Shown here piece by piece: positions 7,944 to 16,961 of a DNA stretch of 64,000 bases. The notes under the pieces were generated by a model. It made no database searches, had not been told where the DNA came from, and saw only the letters and a program-made list of their open reading frames with translations. Position 1 is the stretch's first letter, and every line of letters begins with the position of its first letter. This DNA is from Candidatus Heimdallarchaeota archaeon (GTDB lineage Archaea > Asgardarchaeota > Heimdallarchaeia > JABLTI01). The stretch spans positions 77,442 to 141,441 of the forward strand of contig JAGXNT010000018.1 in the NCBI GenBank assembly GCA_019894765.1, in the 5' to 3' direction. The translations under genes and the position numbers were made by a program.

Positions 7944-8803
7944 CCACTTCAGAAGAGTCAGTTCGAGATACAATATTGGAAGCTAAAAAACATCCTATGG
8001 ATTACCTATTACGGTGGGATCGTCTACCACATGTTTGGTGTAGCGGATGTGGACTTGGAAGCATGTTATCGTGTTTAGTCCAAGCTATAGCTAACACTGG
8101 TTTAGATCTGAAAAAATTTGCAGTTGTATCTGGAATTGGATGCACAGGTAGAATTTCCGGTTATCTGAATCTTGATGTTTTTCACACCACTCATGGAAGA
8201 GCTATTCCATTTGCCATTGGATTAAAATTAGCAAATCCGGAATTAAACGTAATCGTTTTTTCAGGTGATGGCGATTTATTTGCAATAGGTGGAAATCACA
8301 TCATTCACGCAGCGAGAAGAAACGTGGATATTACAGTTATGTGTTCAAATAACTTCAACTACGGCATGACCGGCGGTCAATTAGCTCCAACTACTCCAGA
8401 AAATGCTTGGACTACTACATCTCCTTATGGTAATGTAGAACCATCTTTTAATTTGAGTGCTTTAGTTGCAGCAGCAGGTGCAACTTATGTTGCTCGTTGG
8501 ACTTCACTAAATGCTCGTCGATTAATGAGTTCAATGGAAACTGCGATTACTAGCAGAGGATTTTCCTTTATTGAAATAGTTAATCCCTGCCCCACAACAT
8601 TTGGTCGAAGGAATAAGTTCGATACTGGTTTAAAGATGCTTAATTTCTTCAAGCAACACACCGTCATTAAACATGGAATTGATCCGAAAGATACAAACAT
8701 AGTGTTCGGAAAGGACCTCATCGTGGGTGAATTTGTCGTAAAGATTGGTCAACCTACACTTGATGAACGAATACTAAGTATAGGTAAAAAAGCTGAGAAA
8801 TAA
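7940..8803 (+). CDS. korB: 2-oxoacid:ferredoxin oxidoreductase beta subunit (thiamine diphosphate-binding)
   Basis: The beta subunit binds thiamine diphosphate: GDGDLFAIGGNHIIHAARRN followed by NNFNYGMTGGQ is the GDG...NN cofactor motif. The early VWCSGCGLGSML segment and GIGCTGRISGY stretch are standard KorB features, including the cysteines used for a cluster. The 287-residue length is normal. It overlaps korA by 4 bases, and the gamma subunit starts 2 bases after its stop. It works with the other three Kor subunits to feed reduced ferredoxin to the HdrA-type protein encoded just downstream. Confidence 0.93.
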   Translation: MTTSEESVRDTILEAKKHPMDYLLRWDRLPHVWCSGCGLGSMLSCLVQAIANTGLDLKKFAVVSGIGCTGRISGYLNLDVFHTTHGRAIPFAIGLKLANPELNVIVFSGDGDLFAIGGNHIIHAARRNVDITVMCSNNFNYGMTGGQLAPTTPENAWTTTSPYGNVEPSFNLSALVAAAGATYVARWTSLNARRLMSSMETAITSRGFSFIEIVNPCPTTFGRRNKFDTGLKMLNFFKQHTVIKHGIDPKDTNIVFGKDLIVGEFVVKIGQPTLDERILSIGKKAEK

Positions 8804-8805
8804 GG

Positions 8806-9381
8806 GTGAAAGAAATGACTCGACATGAAATACGAATTTGCGGATTTGGTGGACAAGGTATTGCTTTAGCTGGGAAAATCTTAGGTTCAGCAGTATCATT
8901 CATTGAAAAGAAAAACAGTGTAACTACTCAATCCTATGGACCAGAAAGCAGAGGAGGAGCTAGTGCAAGCAACGTCGTCATATCTGATGATATAGTAGAT
9001 TTCCCCTATGTTACAGAACCTGAGATCTTTATTTGTATGAGTAAAGAAGCATACACAAAATATATTGATTCCTTAAAAGCCGGAGGACTATTTCTCTATG
9101 AAGAGAATTTAGTACCAGTCGATGAAAGAATGAATAAAGCTGGTAAAATTTACAAAATTCCTGCAACAGAAATCGCAGAGAAAACATTAGGAAGAAAAAT
9201 TGTCGCAAATATTGTCATGTTAGGATTCTTTGCTGAACTAAACTCCTTAATTAACAAAAATGCAATTCTTAAGGCAACACTACAGATGGTACCAGAAAGA
9301 TTCCAAAAATTAAATGAGAGAGCATTTAAAACTGGGATGGAATATGCTCAAAAAGTAAAACAGCAGGAGGTTAAAAAATAA
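8806..9381 (+). CDS. korC: 2-oxoacid:ferredoxin oxidoreductase gamma subunit
   Basis: The gamma subunit completes the four-subunit enzyme. It begins HEIRICGFGGQGIALAGKILG and contains SYGPESRGGASASNVVISD, both hallmarks of the family, which contributes to CoA binding and subunit packing. The 191-residue length is typical. The start used here is GTG 8806; ATG at 8815 also fits. The gene ends directly against the HdrA gene, whose GTG start is the next base, so the Kor and Hdr modules are one transcription unit. Confidence 0.92.
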   Translation: MKEMTRHEIRICGFGGQGIALAGKILGSAVSFIEKKNSVTTQSYGPESRGGASASNVVISDDIVDFPYVTEPEIFICMSKEAYTKYIDSLKAGGLFLYEENLVPVDERMNKAGKIYKIPATEIAEKTLGRKIVANIVMLGFFAELNSLINKNAILKATLQMVPERFQKLNERAFKTGMEYAQKVKQQEVKK

Positions 9382-11376
9382 GTGACTGCTGATAGTAAAA
9401 AAAGTAATCCCCTAACAAAAAAACGTATAGGTGTCTTTGTTTGCCATTGCGGCAAAAACATTGCTGAAATGGTAGATGTTCAGAAAGCAGCGAAAGTGTC
9501 TAAGGATCTTGAAGGTGTTGTTTTCACAACACATAGCCATTACTTGTGTTCTGAACCAGGACAAAAGGAATTAACCGAAGCAATAAAATCCCATAATCTA
9601 AGTTCTATTGTTTGTGCTTGTTGTTCTCCAACATTGCATGAAGAAACATTTAGGACAGCAGCAGAAAGCGTTGGGATGAATAGATATGAAGTTGAGATAG
9701 CAAATATTCGAGAGAAATGTAGTTGGGTTCATACTGAACGAGGTAAAGCAACTGACAAAGCAATAAGGATTATTGAAACGAAAGTTGAAAAAGCTTTACT
9801 AAACGAACCTCTAACACCTGCTTCTGTTGATGTTAATAGAAGATGCTTAGTTATTGGTGCAGGAATTACCGGAATACAATCAGCATTAGATATAGCTAAC
9901 GCTGGTTTTGATGTAACTCTTGTTGAGAAATCACCAACTATTGGGGGACATATGGCACAATTATCTTCAACATTTCCTACACTTGATTGTTCTCAATGTA
10001 TTCTTTCTCCAAAAATGTCACAAATTGGTCACCATGACAAGATTGAGTTAATCACAAACGCAGAAGTAACAAACATTTCTGGATTTGTTGGGAATTTCAA
10101 TGTAGACATTAAGAAATATCCTCGATATGTTGATCCCGATAAATGTACACTTTGTGATGATTGTACAAAAGTTTGTCCTGTAGTAGTTCCAAGTGAATTT
10201 GAGGGCGGACTAAGTCCTAGAAAAGCTATCTACTTACCATTTCCACAAGCAGTCCCAAGTGTCTATACATTAGATCCTGAAAATTGTTTAGGGATCAATC
10301 CACTAATTTGTTCAAGATGTAGAGATGCATGTGGACCACAAGCAATTGATTATGATATGGTAACTGAAACAATCAACAAAGATTATGGTGCAATAATTAT
10401 TGCATCTGGTTATGATTTATACGATATCTCCAAAATTCAAGAATATGAATTTGGTACTGATGTAGACGTCATTGATGGGATTCAATTCGAAAGATTACTA
10501 AGTAGCTCTGGACCCACTGGTGGTGATGTCTTAAGACCATCTGATCATAAAAAACCTGAAACTGTTGTGTTCGTTCAATGTGTAGGAAGTCGTGATCCTG
10601 AACATCATATGGCATATTGTAGTAAAATATGTTGCACTTATACAGGCAAACATGCAATGCTTCTCAAAGATCAAGCTCCTGATACAGAGGTCTATATCTT
10701 CTACATTGATGTTCGTGCTGCAGGTCGTGGTTATGAAGAATTTATCCAAAGAGCTCAAGAGAAAGGAGTTATCTATATCAGAGGTAAACCTTCAAAAATT
10801 TTCAGAGATGGAGAAAAGACAATCGTTTGGGCGGCTAATACCTTAACAGGCGAACGACTAGAAGTTGAAGCTGATATGGTAGTATTAGCTCCAGCAATGA
10901 TTCCATCTTTTGATACAAAGATAATCTCTTCAATCACAAAGTGCAGTCTTGATGAATATGGTTTCTTCAAGGAAGCTCACATGAAGTTACGTCCAGTTGA
11001 AAGTTTGGTATCTGGTTTACTGGTAGCAGGAACAGCTTTATCACCAAAAGATATCCCTGAATCTGTTGCACAAGGCAGTGCAGCAGCTGTAAAAGCACTA
11101 GCAATTCTCAACCAACCAAAACTATTCCACGAACCAGTAGTGTCAACTGTTGATACTGACAAATGCTGTGGTTGTAAAGTTTGTCAAAGTCTCTGTCCAT
11201 ATGGGGCATTGACATTTGATGATGTAAACAATCACTCCGTTGTAAATGAAATTCTATGCGAGGGTTGTGGTACTTGTGTTGCTGCCTGTGGTAGTGATGC
11301 ATTGTCGCTGAAGAATCTAACTGATAAGCAAATGGAAAAAATGATCCATGTAGCATTGAAAGAAGAAGCAAAATGA
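9382..11376 (+). CDS. hdrA: Heterodisulfide-reductase-type flavoprotein HdrA
   Basis: HdrA carries the FAD that splits electron pairs between a high-potential and a low-potential acceptor (flavin-based bifurcation). Visible parts are the N-terminal VFVCHCGKNIAEMVDV segment, the FAD-binding GAGITGIQSALDIANAG near residue 156, the TLDCSQCILSPKM cysteines, an inserted ferredoxin pair (CTLCDDCTKVCP and CSRCRDACGP) and a C-terminal ferredoxin pair (CCGCKVCQSLCP and CEGCGTCVAACG). The 664-residue length is standard. GTG 9382 follows the AGGAGG embedded in the end of korC. The neighbours supply ferredoxin (Kor), hydrogenase (Mvh) and HdrBC. No selenocysteine codon is evident. Confidence 0.95.
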   Translation: MTADSKKSNPLTKKRIGVFVCHCGKNIAEMVDVQKAAKVSKDLEGVVFTTHSHYLCSEPGQKELTEAIKSHNLSSIVCACCSPTLHEETFRTAAESVGMNRYEVEIANIREKCSWVHTERGKATDKAIRIIETKVEKALLNEPLTPASVDVNRRCLVIGAGITGIQSALDIANAGFDVTLVEKSPTIGGHMAQLSSTFPTLDCSQCILSPKMSQIGHHDKIELITNAEVTNISGFVGNFNVDIKKYPRYVDPDKCTLCDDCTKVCPVVVPSEFEGGLSPRKAIYLPFPQAVPSVYTLDPENCLGINPLICSRCRDACGPQAIDYDMVTETINKDYGAIIIASGYDLYDISKIQEYEFGTDVDVIDGIQFERLLSSSGPTGGDVLRPSDHKKPETVVFVQCVGSRDPEHHMAYCSKICCTYTGKHAMLLKDQAPDTEVYIFYIDVRAAGRGYEEFIQRAQEKGVIYIRGKPSKIFRDGEKTIVWAANTLTGERLEVEADMVVLAPAMIPSFDTKIISSITKCSLDEYGFFKEAHMKLRPVESLVSGLLVAGTALSPKDIPESVAQGSAAAVKALAILNQPKLFHEPVVSTVDTDKCCGCKVCQSLCPYGALTFDDVNNHSVVNEILCEGCGTCVAACGSDALSLKNLTDKQMEKMIHVALKEEAK

Positions 11377-11393
11377 AAAAGAGAGTGAGTTAA

Positions 11394-11840
11394 ATGTCTA
11401 AGATTTTGAACCCCGAACCGAAAGTGATTGCTTTCCTCTGCAAATGGTGTAGTAGTAATGCTGCAGACCTTGCAGGTGTTTCGCGAATGAAATATCCAGA
11501 CAATATAATAACTATTGAGACACCTTGTTCAGGACGTATTGATCCTAACTATATTTTTGATTCTTTAGTTGAAGGTGCAGATGGTGTTATTGTTGCTGGG
11601 TGTCATCCAGGAGATTGCCACTATGTTGTTGGTAATTATAAAACACTAAAGCGAATGTATCTAGTGATGGCACTAGCAAAACAACTCGGTATTGAAGAAG
11701 AACGCATTCGACTCGAATGGATTTCTTCTGCTGAGGCTAAAAAATTCGTTACAGTAATGAGTGAATTTATTGAGAAATTAAAACATCTCCCCCCAAATCC
11801 ACTTAAACCTGAAGGATTAATCCAGGAGGTTAAACATTAA
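11394..11840 (+). CDS. mvhD: F420-non-reducing hydrogenase iron-sulfur subunit MvhD
   Basis: MvhD bridges the hydrogenase and HdrA through a [2Fe-2S] centre. The cysteine signature is complete: FLCKWCSSNAAD, ETPCSGRIDP and VAGCHPGDCHY. At 148 residues it matches stand-alone MvhD. It lies between hdrA and mvhG, as expected for a physical connector. ATG 11394 stands after a GAGAGTGAG site. The following gene begins one base after its stop. Confidence 0.93.
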   Translation: MSKILNPEPKVIAFLCKWCSSNAADLAGVSRMKYPDNIITIETPCSGRIDPNYIFDSLVEGADGVIVAGCHPGDCHYVVGNYKTLKRMYLVMALAKQLGIEEERIRLEWISSAEAKKFVTVMSEFIEKLKHLPPNPLKPEGLIQEVKH

Positions 11841-11841
11841 C

Positions 11842-12867
11842 ATGAGTAAAATAAAACTAGCAGTAGCCGCAGGTTCGTACTGCGGGGGCTGTGATATGTC
11901 AATTGTCAACTTAAATGAGCTACTAATTCCAATAGATGATGCGGTTGAGCTAAAATATTGGCAACTTGCAGCAGATTTTAAAATAAAAGATGTCAAGGCA
12001 TTAAAAGATAACGAAATTGACATCACACTATATCATGGTCCTATAAGAACATCTGAACATGCCGAATTGGCTCATTTGTTCAGAAAGAAGAGTAAGGTAT
12101 TAATCGCCTATGGAGCATGTTCATGTTTCGGTGGAATTCCACAAATGGCAAATCCTCACACTGCTTCTGAAATTCTTGATGAAGCCTATGTCCATGGTTA
12201 TAATATGGATGATTCAGGTCCAAATCACATGCGCACTTCATCTGAATACACTAAAGATCGTAAAATGACTTTACCAAAGCTTTTAGATTCTTGTATGCCA
12301 CTTTCCGCAGAAGTAGATGTTGATTACTTTGTTCCAGGCTGTCCACCTGTTCGTGATCAATGGTTAGTCCTTATTGAGGTAATTACAAACTTTATCAAAA
12401 CTGGGGCATTACCTCCTAAAGGAACAGTTGTTGCAGGCGATAAAGCCCGGTGTGAAGAATGTGGTCGAGAAAAACCCGATGAAATTGTTATCAATAAATT
12501 CTTACGACCATATGAAATCAATCCCGATCCAGAAAAATGTCTACTTGCTCAAGGACTTATATGCATGGGTCCAGCTACACGAGCTGGATGTGGAAATCAA
12601 TGTACTGTGCAAGCAAACATTCCTTGTAGAGGTTGTTTTGGACCTGCACCAGAGGTAGATGACGCTGGTTTAAAGATGCTTTCTGCAATAGCTTCCATTG
12701 CTGGAGCTAAGAAAGAAGGTGAGCTTGGATCAGAAGGATTGAAGAAGCTTATGGATCAAGTACCTGACCCATTTGGTACTTTCTATCGGTTTGCAATTCC
12801 TCAAATCTTAATGCATATGAAACTAAAGAAAGCTAGAGAGGAGAAAGCGGATTCATCTGAAAAATAA
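11842..12867 (+). CDS. mvhG: [NiFe]-hydrogenase small subunit, Mvh type
   Basis: The small subunit carries the iron-sulfur relay from the NiFe site to MvhD. Cluster ligands are visible in SYCGGCDMSIVN, YGACSCFGGIPQMANP, PGCPPVRDQW and, near the C-terminus, CLLAQGLICMGPATRAGCGNQC followed by IPCRGCFGP. There is no twin-arginine signal, so the enzyme stays in the cytoplasm. The 341 residues are within range for group 3c enzymes. The large subunit starts 16 bases downstream. Confidence 0.92.
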   Translation: MSKIKLAVAAGSYCGGCDMSIVNLNELLIPIDDAVELKYWQLAADFKIKDVKALKDNEIDITLYHGPIRTSEHAELAHLFRKKSKVLIAYGACSCFGGIPQMANPHTASEILDEAYVHGYNMDDSGPNHMRTSSEYTKDRKMTLPKLLDSCMPLSAEVDVDYFVPGCPPVRDQWLVLIEVITNFIKTGALPPKGTVVAGDKARCEECGREKPDEIVINKFLRPYEINPDPEKCLLAQGLICMGPATRAGCGNQCTVQANIPCRGCFGPAPEVDDAGLKMLSAIASIAGAKKEGELGSEGLKKLMDQVPDPFGTFYRFAIPQILMHMKLKKAREEKADSSEK

Positions 12868-12883
12868 TTGGAGTACAATAAAA

Positions 12884-14344
12884 ATGGCTAAAAAAGTAAT
12901 TGAAATTAATCCCGTTTCTCGATTGGAAGGAGAAGCTAAAATCTCCATATTTCTTGATAAACAAGGTAATGCAGAAGATGCTTACTTCCAAGTTACAGAA
13001 TATAGAGGATTCGAAAAGTTCTGCATTGGCAGAGCTGCTGAAGAAATGCCCCGAATTGTTTCAAGAATTTGTGGTGTCTGTCCATGGCCACATCACATAG
13101 CAAGTGCCAAAGCTTTGGATAAAGCATTTCACGTAGAACCCACTAAAACTGGTGAAGATTTGAGAAGATTGGCTTGTGCTACACATGTTTGGTACTCTCA
13201 TTCTGCGCACTTCTTTGCTCTAGCAGGCCCAGACTTCGTTTTAGGACCAGATGCAAATCCTGCGGAAAGAAATCTCCTCGGAATATTACATGCTGATAAA
13301 GACTTTACACTAAAAGCATTAGAAGGAAGAAATCATTCACACATGATTCAAGCAATTTTAGGTGGTAAATCCGTTCACCCAATAACTGCGATTCCAGGCG
13401 GAATGTCAATAGGACTCACAGAAGAGAAACGAAAAGAAATCCAACAGCGTTCAGAAGCTCTAGTTGATTTTTCCCAATTCGTTTTTGGTTGGTTTGACAC
13501 AATACTTGACAATAAAAAATTGTTAGGTCTTATCACAGGAAGCATATACAATAATCCTTTTAATTATATGGCTACAGTAGATGAGAAAGGTCAAATTGAT
13601 TATTATGATGGCGAACAAGTTATAATTGATCCAACTGGTAAAGAAGTTACTCGTTATAAATCTGACAAATATTATGAACACATAGGCGAACATTGTGAAC
13701 CATGGTGTACTGCAAAACAAACCTTTGTCAGAAAAAATGGCTGGACTGGACTAAAATCTGGTGTCGGAAGTGGTATCTATAGCGTTGGACCCCTTGCTAG
13801 ATTTAATGTTGGTACATATTCAACTCCACTTGCACAGAAAGCATACAAGAAGATTTTAGATACAGTTGGAAAACCGTGCCATCTTCAGCTAGTATCAAAT
13901 TGGGTACGTTTACTTGAAATGATAAATGCCGCAGAAATTATGGTTGATATTTCAAAGAAACCTTACATTACCAATAACGATTACCGTGTAATTCCTGAAG
14001 GACCAATTGGTGGACGAGGTATTGGTATTGTTGAAGCACCTAGAGGAACATTGATTCATGATTACACTGTCGATGAAAATGCTATGATGACTAAATTAAA
14101 CTTAATTGTTGCAACAACACACAATATCGCACCTATAAACATCAGTGTAAGAGAAGCAGCAAAACAGGTTATTAAGAAAGGAAACTATGAAAACGAAGCT
14201 ATGCTAAATATGGTAGAAATGGCTTTTAGATCATATGATCCCTGCTTAGCTTGTGCCACACATGCACCACACGGTGCTATGCCTCTTGAAATTAAAATCT
14301 TTGATAAAGATCGTAAATTGAAGGATGTGGTAAAAAGGCAATGA
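12884..14344 (+). CDS. mvhA: [NiFe]-hydrogenase large subunit, Mvh (group 3c) type
   Basis: The large subunit holds the NiFe centre that takes up or releases H2. Both nickel-ligand motifs are intact: RICGVCPWPHH near residue 60 and DPCLACATH near residue 455. After the second motif come about 26 residues, the tail a maturation protease must remove. The opening VIEINPVSRLEGEAKI is the usual start. At 486 residues it is full length. Group 3c is inferred from the mvhD/hdrA neighbours and from similarity to MvhA by eye; group assignment needs a tree. Its stop overlaps the protease start by 4 bases. Confidence 0.93.
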   Translation: MAKKVIEINPVSRLEGEAKISIFLDKQGNAEDAYFQVTEYRGFEKFCIGRAAEEMPRIVSRICGVCPWPHHIASAKALDKAFHVEPTKTGEDLRRLACATHVWYSHSAHFFALAGPDFVLGPDANPAERNLLGILHADKDFTLKALEGRNHSHMIQAILGGKSVHPITAIPGGMSIGLTEEKRKEIQQRSEALVDFSQFVFGWFDTILDNKKLLGLITGSIYNNPFNYMATVDEKGQIDYYDGEQVIIDPTGKEVTRYKSDKYYEHIGEHCEPWCTAKQTFVRKNGWTGLKSGVGSGIYSVGPLARFNVGTYSTPLAQKAYKKILDTVGKPCHLQLVSNWVRLLEMINAAEIMVDISKKPYITNNDYRVIPEGPIGGRGIGIVEAPRGTLIHDYTVDENAMMTKLNLIVATTHNIAPINISVREAAKQVIKKGNYENEAMLNMVEMAFRSYDPCLACATHAPHGAMPLEIKIFDKDRKLKDVVKRQ

Positions 14345-14862
14345 ATGAATATTCTTCAAAAGCTCTTATTCCAACACGTAATGCTGAGATACTGATACTT
14401 GGCGTTGGGAATCCTATACTCAGTGATGACGGAGTAGGAATTCATGTTGTGAAAGAACTGGAGAAGAATTATTCAGATATTTCCAAAATAGAGTTCGATG
14501 AATTATACACCGGAGGATTAAGTTTAGCAGAACGATTCATTGGCTACAAAAAAGTGATCATGGTTGATGCATTGGCACTAGAAGATGGAACACCCGGTGA
14601 AGTACACCGATTAACTATCGATGATTTCAACAAAACAAAGCATATGTATTGTGCTCATGATTGCAATTTAGCAACCGCATATGACGTTCTGGTAAAAGAG
14701 CTTGGTCCTGAATACCTGCCTGATGAAGTAATAATCATTGGAATTGAAGTAGAAAGATATGATTCGTTTAGCGAAATCTTATCCGAATCTGTTACAAAAG
14801 CGGTTCCAAAAGCAGTGGCAATGGTTGAAGAAGAACTCTCAAAAATATTATCAAAAAAATAA
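14341..14862 (+). CDS. Hydrogenase maturation endopeptidase (HyaD/HycI family)
   Basis: This peptidase trims the C-terminal tail of the NiFe large subunit after nickel insertion. It begins ILILGVGNPILSDDGVGIHV, the family signature with a metal-binding Asp, and continues with MVDALALEDGTPGEV, which carries the second metal ligand; HD in MYCAHDCNL is the probable third. Size (173 residues) is typical. The 4-base overlap with mvhA makes that protein its obvious substrate. None of the hyp accessory genes is in this window. Confidence 0.92.
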   Translation: MNEYSSKALIPTRNAEILILGVGNPILSDDGVGIHVVKELEKNYSDISKIEFDELYTGGLSLAERFIGYKKVIMVDALALEDGTPGEVHRLTIDDFNKTKHMYCAHDCNLATAYDVLVKELGPEYLPDEVIIIGIEVERYDSFSEILSESVTKAVPKAVAMVEEELSKILSKK

Positions 14863-14890
14863 AATCATGTTAAAATTTGGAGTAAGAGAA

Positions 14891-15298
14891 ATGTCCTTTG
14901 TTAAAATAACAAAAAACGAGAAAAACACACGTTTCCGGGAAAAAGTCATGGAATTAGCAGGAGATAATATAATGATTTGCTATCAATGTGGCGAGTGTTC
15001 TGGTGGCTGTCCCGAAGCATCAGTAATGGATCTATTACCCAATCAAGTGGTGCACAAAATACAACTTGGTGATGAAAAAGTTTTGGACGCAAATACCTTC
15101 TGGATTTGTTCCTCATGTTTAGTATGTAGCGCAAGGTGTCCAAAAGGAATCGACATCGCAAAGGTAATGGAAGCACTAAGAGAAATCTCATTACGCTCAA
15201 AGAAAACGTATGTAGAACTTGAAGCATTAACAAAAGAACAATTAGAAGAATTGCCACAAATTGCCTTGATTAGTAGCTTCAAAAAGCAGACATCATGA
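14891..15298 (+). CDS. hdrC: Heterodisulfide reductase subunit C (HdrC-type ferredoxin)
   Basis: HdrC passes electrons from HdrA to HdrB through two [4Fe-4S] clusters, seen as CYQCGECSGGCP and CSSCLVCSARCPKG. I chose ATG 14891, giving 135 residues, because GGAGTAAG (14879-14886) lies just upstream; the open frame reaches back into the protease gene, which is not credible. ATG 14867 is the next alternative. It is separated from hdrA by the hydrogenase genes, an unusual order, and is followed 18 bases later by hdrB. Confidence 0.9.
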   Translation: MSFVKITKNEKNTRFREKVMELAGDNIMICYQCGECSGGCPEASVMDLLPNQVVHKIQLGDEKVLDANTFWICSSCLVCSARCPKGIDIAKVMEALREISLRSKKTYVELEALTKEQLEELPQIALISSFKKQTS

Positions 15299-15316
15299 AT
15301 TGGAGCGAAATAACTT

Positions 15317-16237
15317 ATGACAGAAAAGATAGCCTATTATCCCGGTTGTACAGCAAAATCCTATGCGAAATATATGGATTCCACCACTCGAACAGTAATG
15401 AAAGAATACGGAATTGAGCTTGTGGAATTAACTCGATGGACTTGCTGCGGTACATTCTTCGGATTAGTTGATGATAATCTCACAAGTCAATTAGCTCCCA
15501 TTAGAAATATGATTCGTACCAAAGAAGATGGGTACAATCAAGTTACAACTACTTGTTCAATGTGCTATAATACACTAAAAAGAGCTAATATGCTTTTCAA
15601 GAACGACGAAGAAAAAGCAATGAGATTAAACGCTTTTATGTACGAAGAAGAAGACTATGAAGGTGATGTAGAGGTTCTACACTTAATCGATATCATAAAA
15701 GATAAAATTGGTATCGAAAAATTGCGAAAGAGTATTGTTAATCCATTAAAGGGACTAAAAATCGCTCCTTATTATGGCTGTACTTTATTACGTCCTGTTG
15801 AAGTTTCAGTGGATGAAAATATCGAAAAACCAACAATTCTATCTGATTTAATTTTCGCTCTAGGTGGAGAAGCTGTAGAAGACCCCTATATGACTGAATG
15901 TTGCGGTTCTTACTTAACTGTAAAAGATAAACATCTAGTCGCCGACCGAACAAACAAAATACTCGGTTCAATGACTAGAAAAGATGTTGACCTTGTAATG
16001 GTTTCCTGTCCATTATGTCAATTTAACTTGGATGCGCGCCAAAAAGAAGCTAAAGAACTCAATCCCTCTTTCAAAGAGGTACCAATTGTTTATTTCACAC
16101 AATTAATGGCTTTAGCATTAGGCAAAGATCCAAAGGAATTGGGTTTTGGAGAACATAAAATTAATCCTACTCCCGTCTTAAACAAACGGAAGTTATTGGG
16201 AACAGCTCAAAAAGTTCCCGTGAAAGCAAAGAAGTAA
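15317..16237 (+). CDS. hdrB: Heterodisulfide reductase subunit B (two CCG domains)
   Basis: HdrB contains the catalytic non-cubane [4Fe-4S] clusters that reduce a disulfide. Both cysteine-rich CCG domains are intact: YPGCTAKS ... WTCCGTFFG ... TTCSMCYNTL, then YYGCTLLRP ... TECCGSYLT ... VSCPLCQFNL. The 306-residue length is normal. The next gene begins one base after its stop. In methanogens the fumarate-reductase subunit TfrB has an HdrB-like C-terminal part; here that part appears as this separate gene directly before the iron-sulfur and flavin subunits. The natural disulfide or alternative substrate is unknown. Confidence 0.93.
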   Translation: MTEKIAYYPGCTAKSYAKYMDSTTRTVMKEYGIELVELTRWTCCGTFFGLVDDNLTSQLAPIRNMIRTKEDGYNQVTTTCSMCYNTLKRANMLFKNDEEKAMRLNAFMYEEEDYEGDVEVLHLIDIIKDKIGIEKLRKSIVNPLKGLKIAPYYGCTLLRPVEVSVDENIEKPTILSDLIFALGGEAVEDPYMTECCGSYLTVKDKHLVADRTNKILGSMTRKDVDLVMVSCPLCQFNLDARQKEAKELNPSFKEVPIVYFTQLMALALGKDPKELGFGEHKINPTPVLNKRKLLGTAQKVPVKAKK

Positions 16238-16238
16238 G

Positions 16239-16940
16239 GTGGCAGAAATGGCAACCGAAATAAAACATGAAATGGTAAAAATAATTGTAGCAAACACAGA
16301 ATATGAGGTTCCGTCAAATCTTACGATAATGAAAGCCCTCGAGTATCTCGGTTGGAGATTGGATCGTGGGGTTGGTTGTCGTGGAGGTTTCTGTGGAGCC
16401 TGCAGTACAATCTATCGGTTACAAGGTGACCACAGACTCTACACAGGCTTAGCTTGTGCAACAAAAGTTGAAAAGGGAATGTTGATCGCTCAAATACCAA
16501 TTAGTCCTGCAAACAAGAAACAATACAATATTGAATCATTAAAAGCAGAACCAAGTACACTACTCGAATTTTATCCAGAAATTGCTCGATGTATATCATG
16601 TAATACCTGCACAAAAGCATGCCCAATGGACATTGAAGTTATGGATTATGTCCAAGCAGCATTGCGTGGAGACATAGCTCAAGCAGCTCATCTCAGCTTT
16701 GATTGCATTATGTGTGGTTTATGTTCAACAAGATGTCCAGCGGAAATCTCACAATTCAATGTGGGTATTCTGGCACGAAGATTATATGGAAGATACATTG
16801 CGCCAAAATACAAGCAAGTAGAAAAGCGAGTAAAGGAAGTTGAAAAAGGCACTTATGATGCTGAAATCGAGAAAATGATGAAAGCAGATCAGAAGCAAAT
16901 TGCCAAACTCTACAACGCGAGAGTAAGGGAGGAAGGCTAA
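16239..16940 (+). CDS. Iron-sulfur subunit of a soluble fumarate reductase/succinate dehydrogenase-like complex (TfrB N-terminal type)
   Basis: The protein carries an N-terminal plant-type [2Fe-2S] domain (GCRGGFCGAC with C47, C52, C55 and a fourth Cys at 73) and two cubane motifs (CISCNTCTKACP from 118; CIMCGLCSTRCP from 156). This is the arrangement of SdhB/FrdB and of the front half of TfrB, with a four-cysteine second cluster instead of the usual three-cysteine one. At 233 residues it lacks the CCG part of TfrB, which the preceding hdrB could supply. The start is GTG 16239 or ATG 16248. No membrane-anchor gene follows, so the complex is probably cytoplasmic. Confidence 0.85.
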   Translation: MAEMATEIKHEMVKIIVANTEYEVPSNLTIMKALEYLGWRLDRGVGCRGGFCGACSTIYRLQGDHRLYTGLACATKVEKGMLIAQIPISPANKKQYNIESLKAEPSTLLEFYPEIARCISCNTCTKACPMDIEVMDYVQAALRGDIAQAAHLSFDCIMCGLCSTRCPAEISQFNVGILARRLYGRYIAPKYKQVEKRVKEVEKGTYDAEIEKMMKADQKQIAKLYNARVREEG

Positions 16941-16961
16941 GAGGAACTGAGGTGCAAGAAA

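Noticed and set aside
12884..14344. Selenocysteine in the hydrogenase or HdrA
   Set aside because: The nickel-ligand motifs use plain cysteine codons and no in-frame TGA or insertion element was seen.
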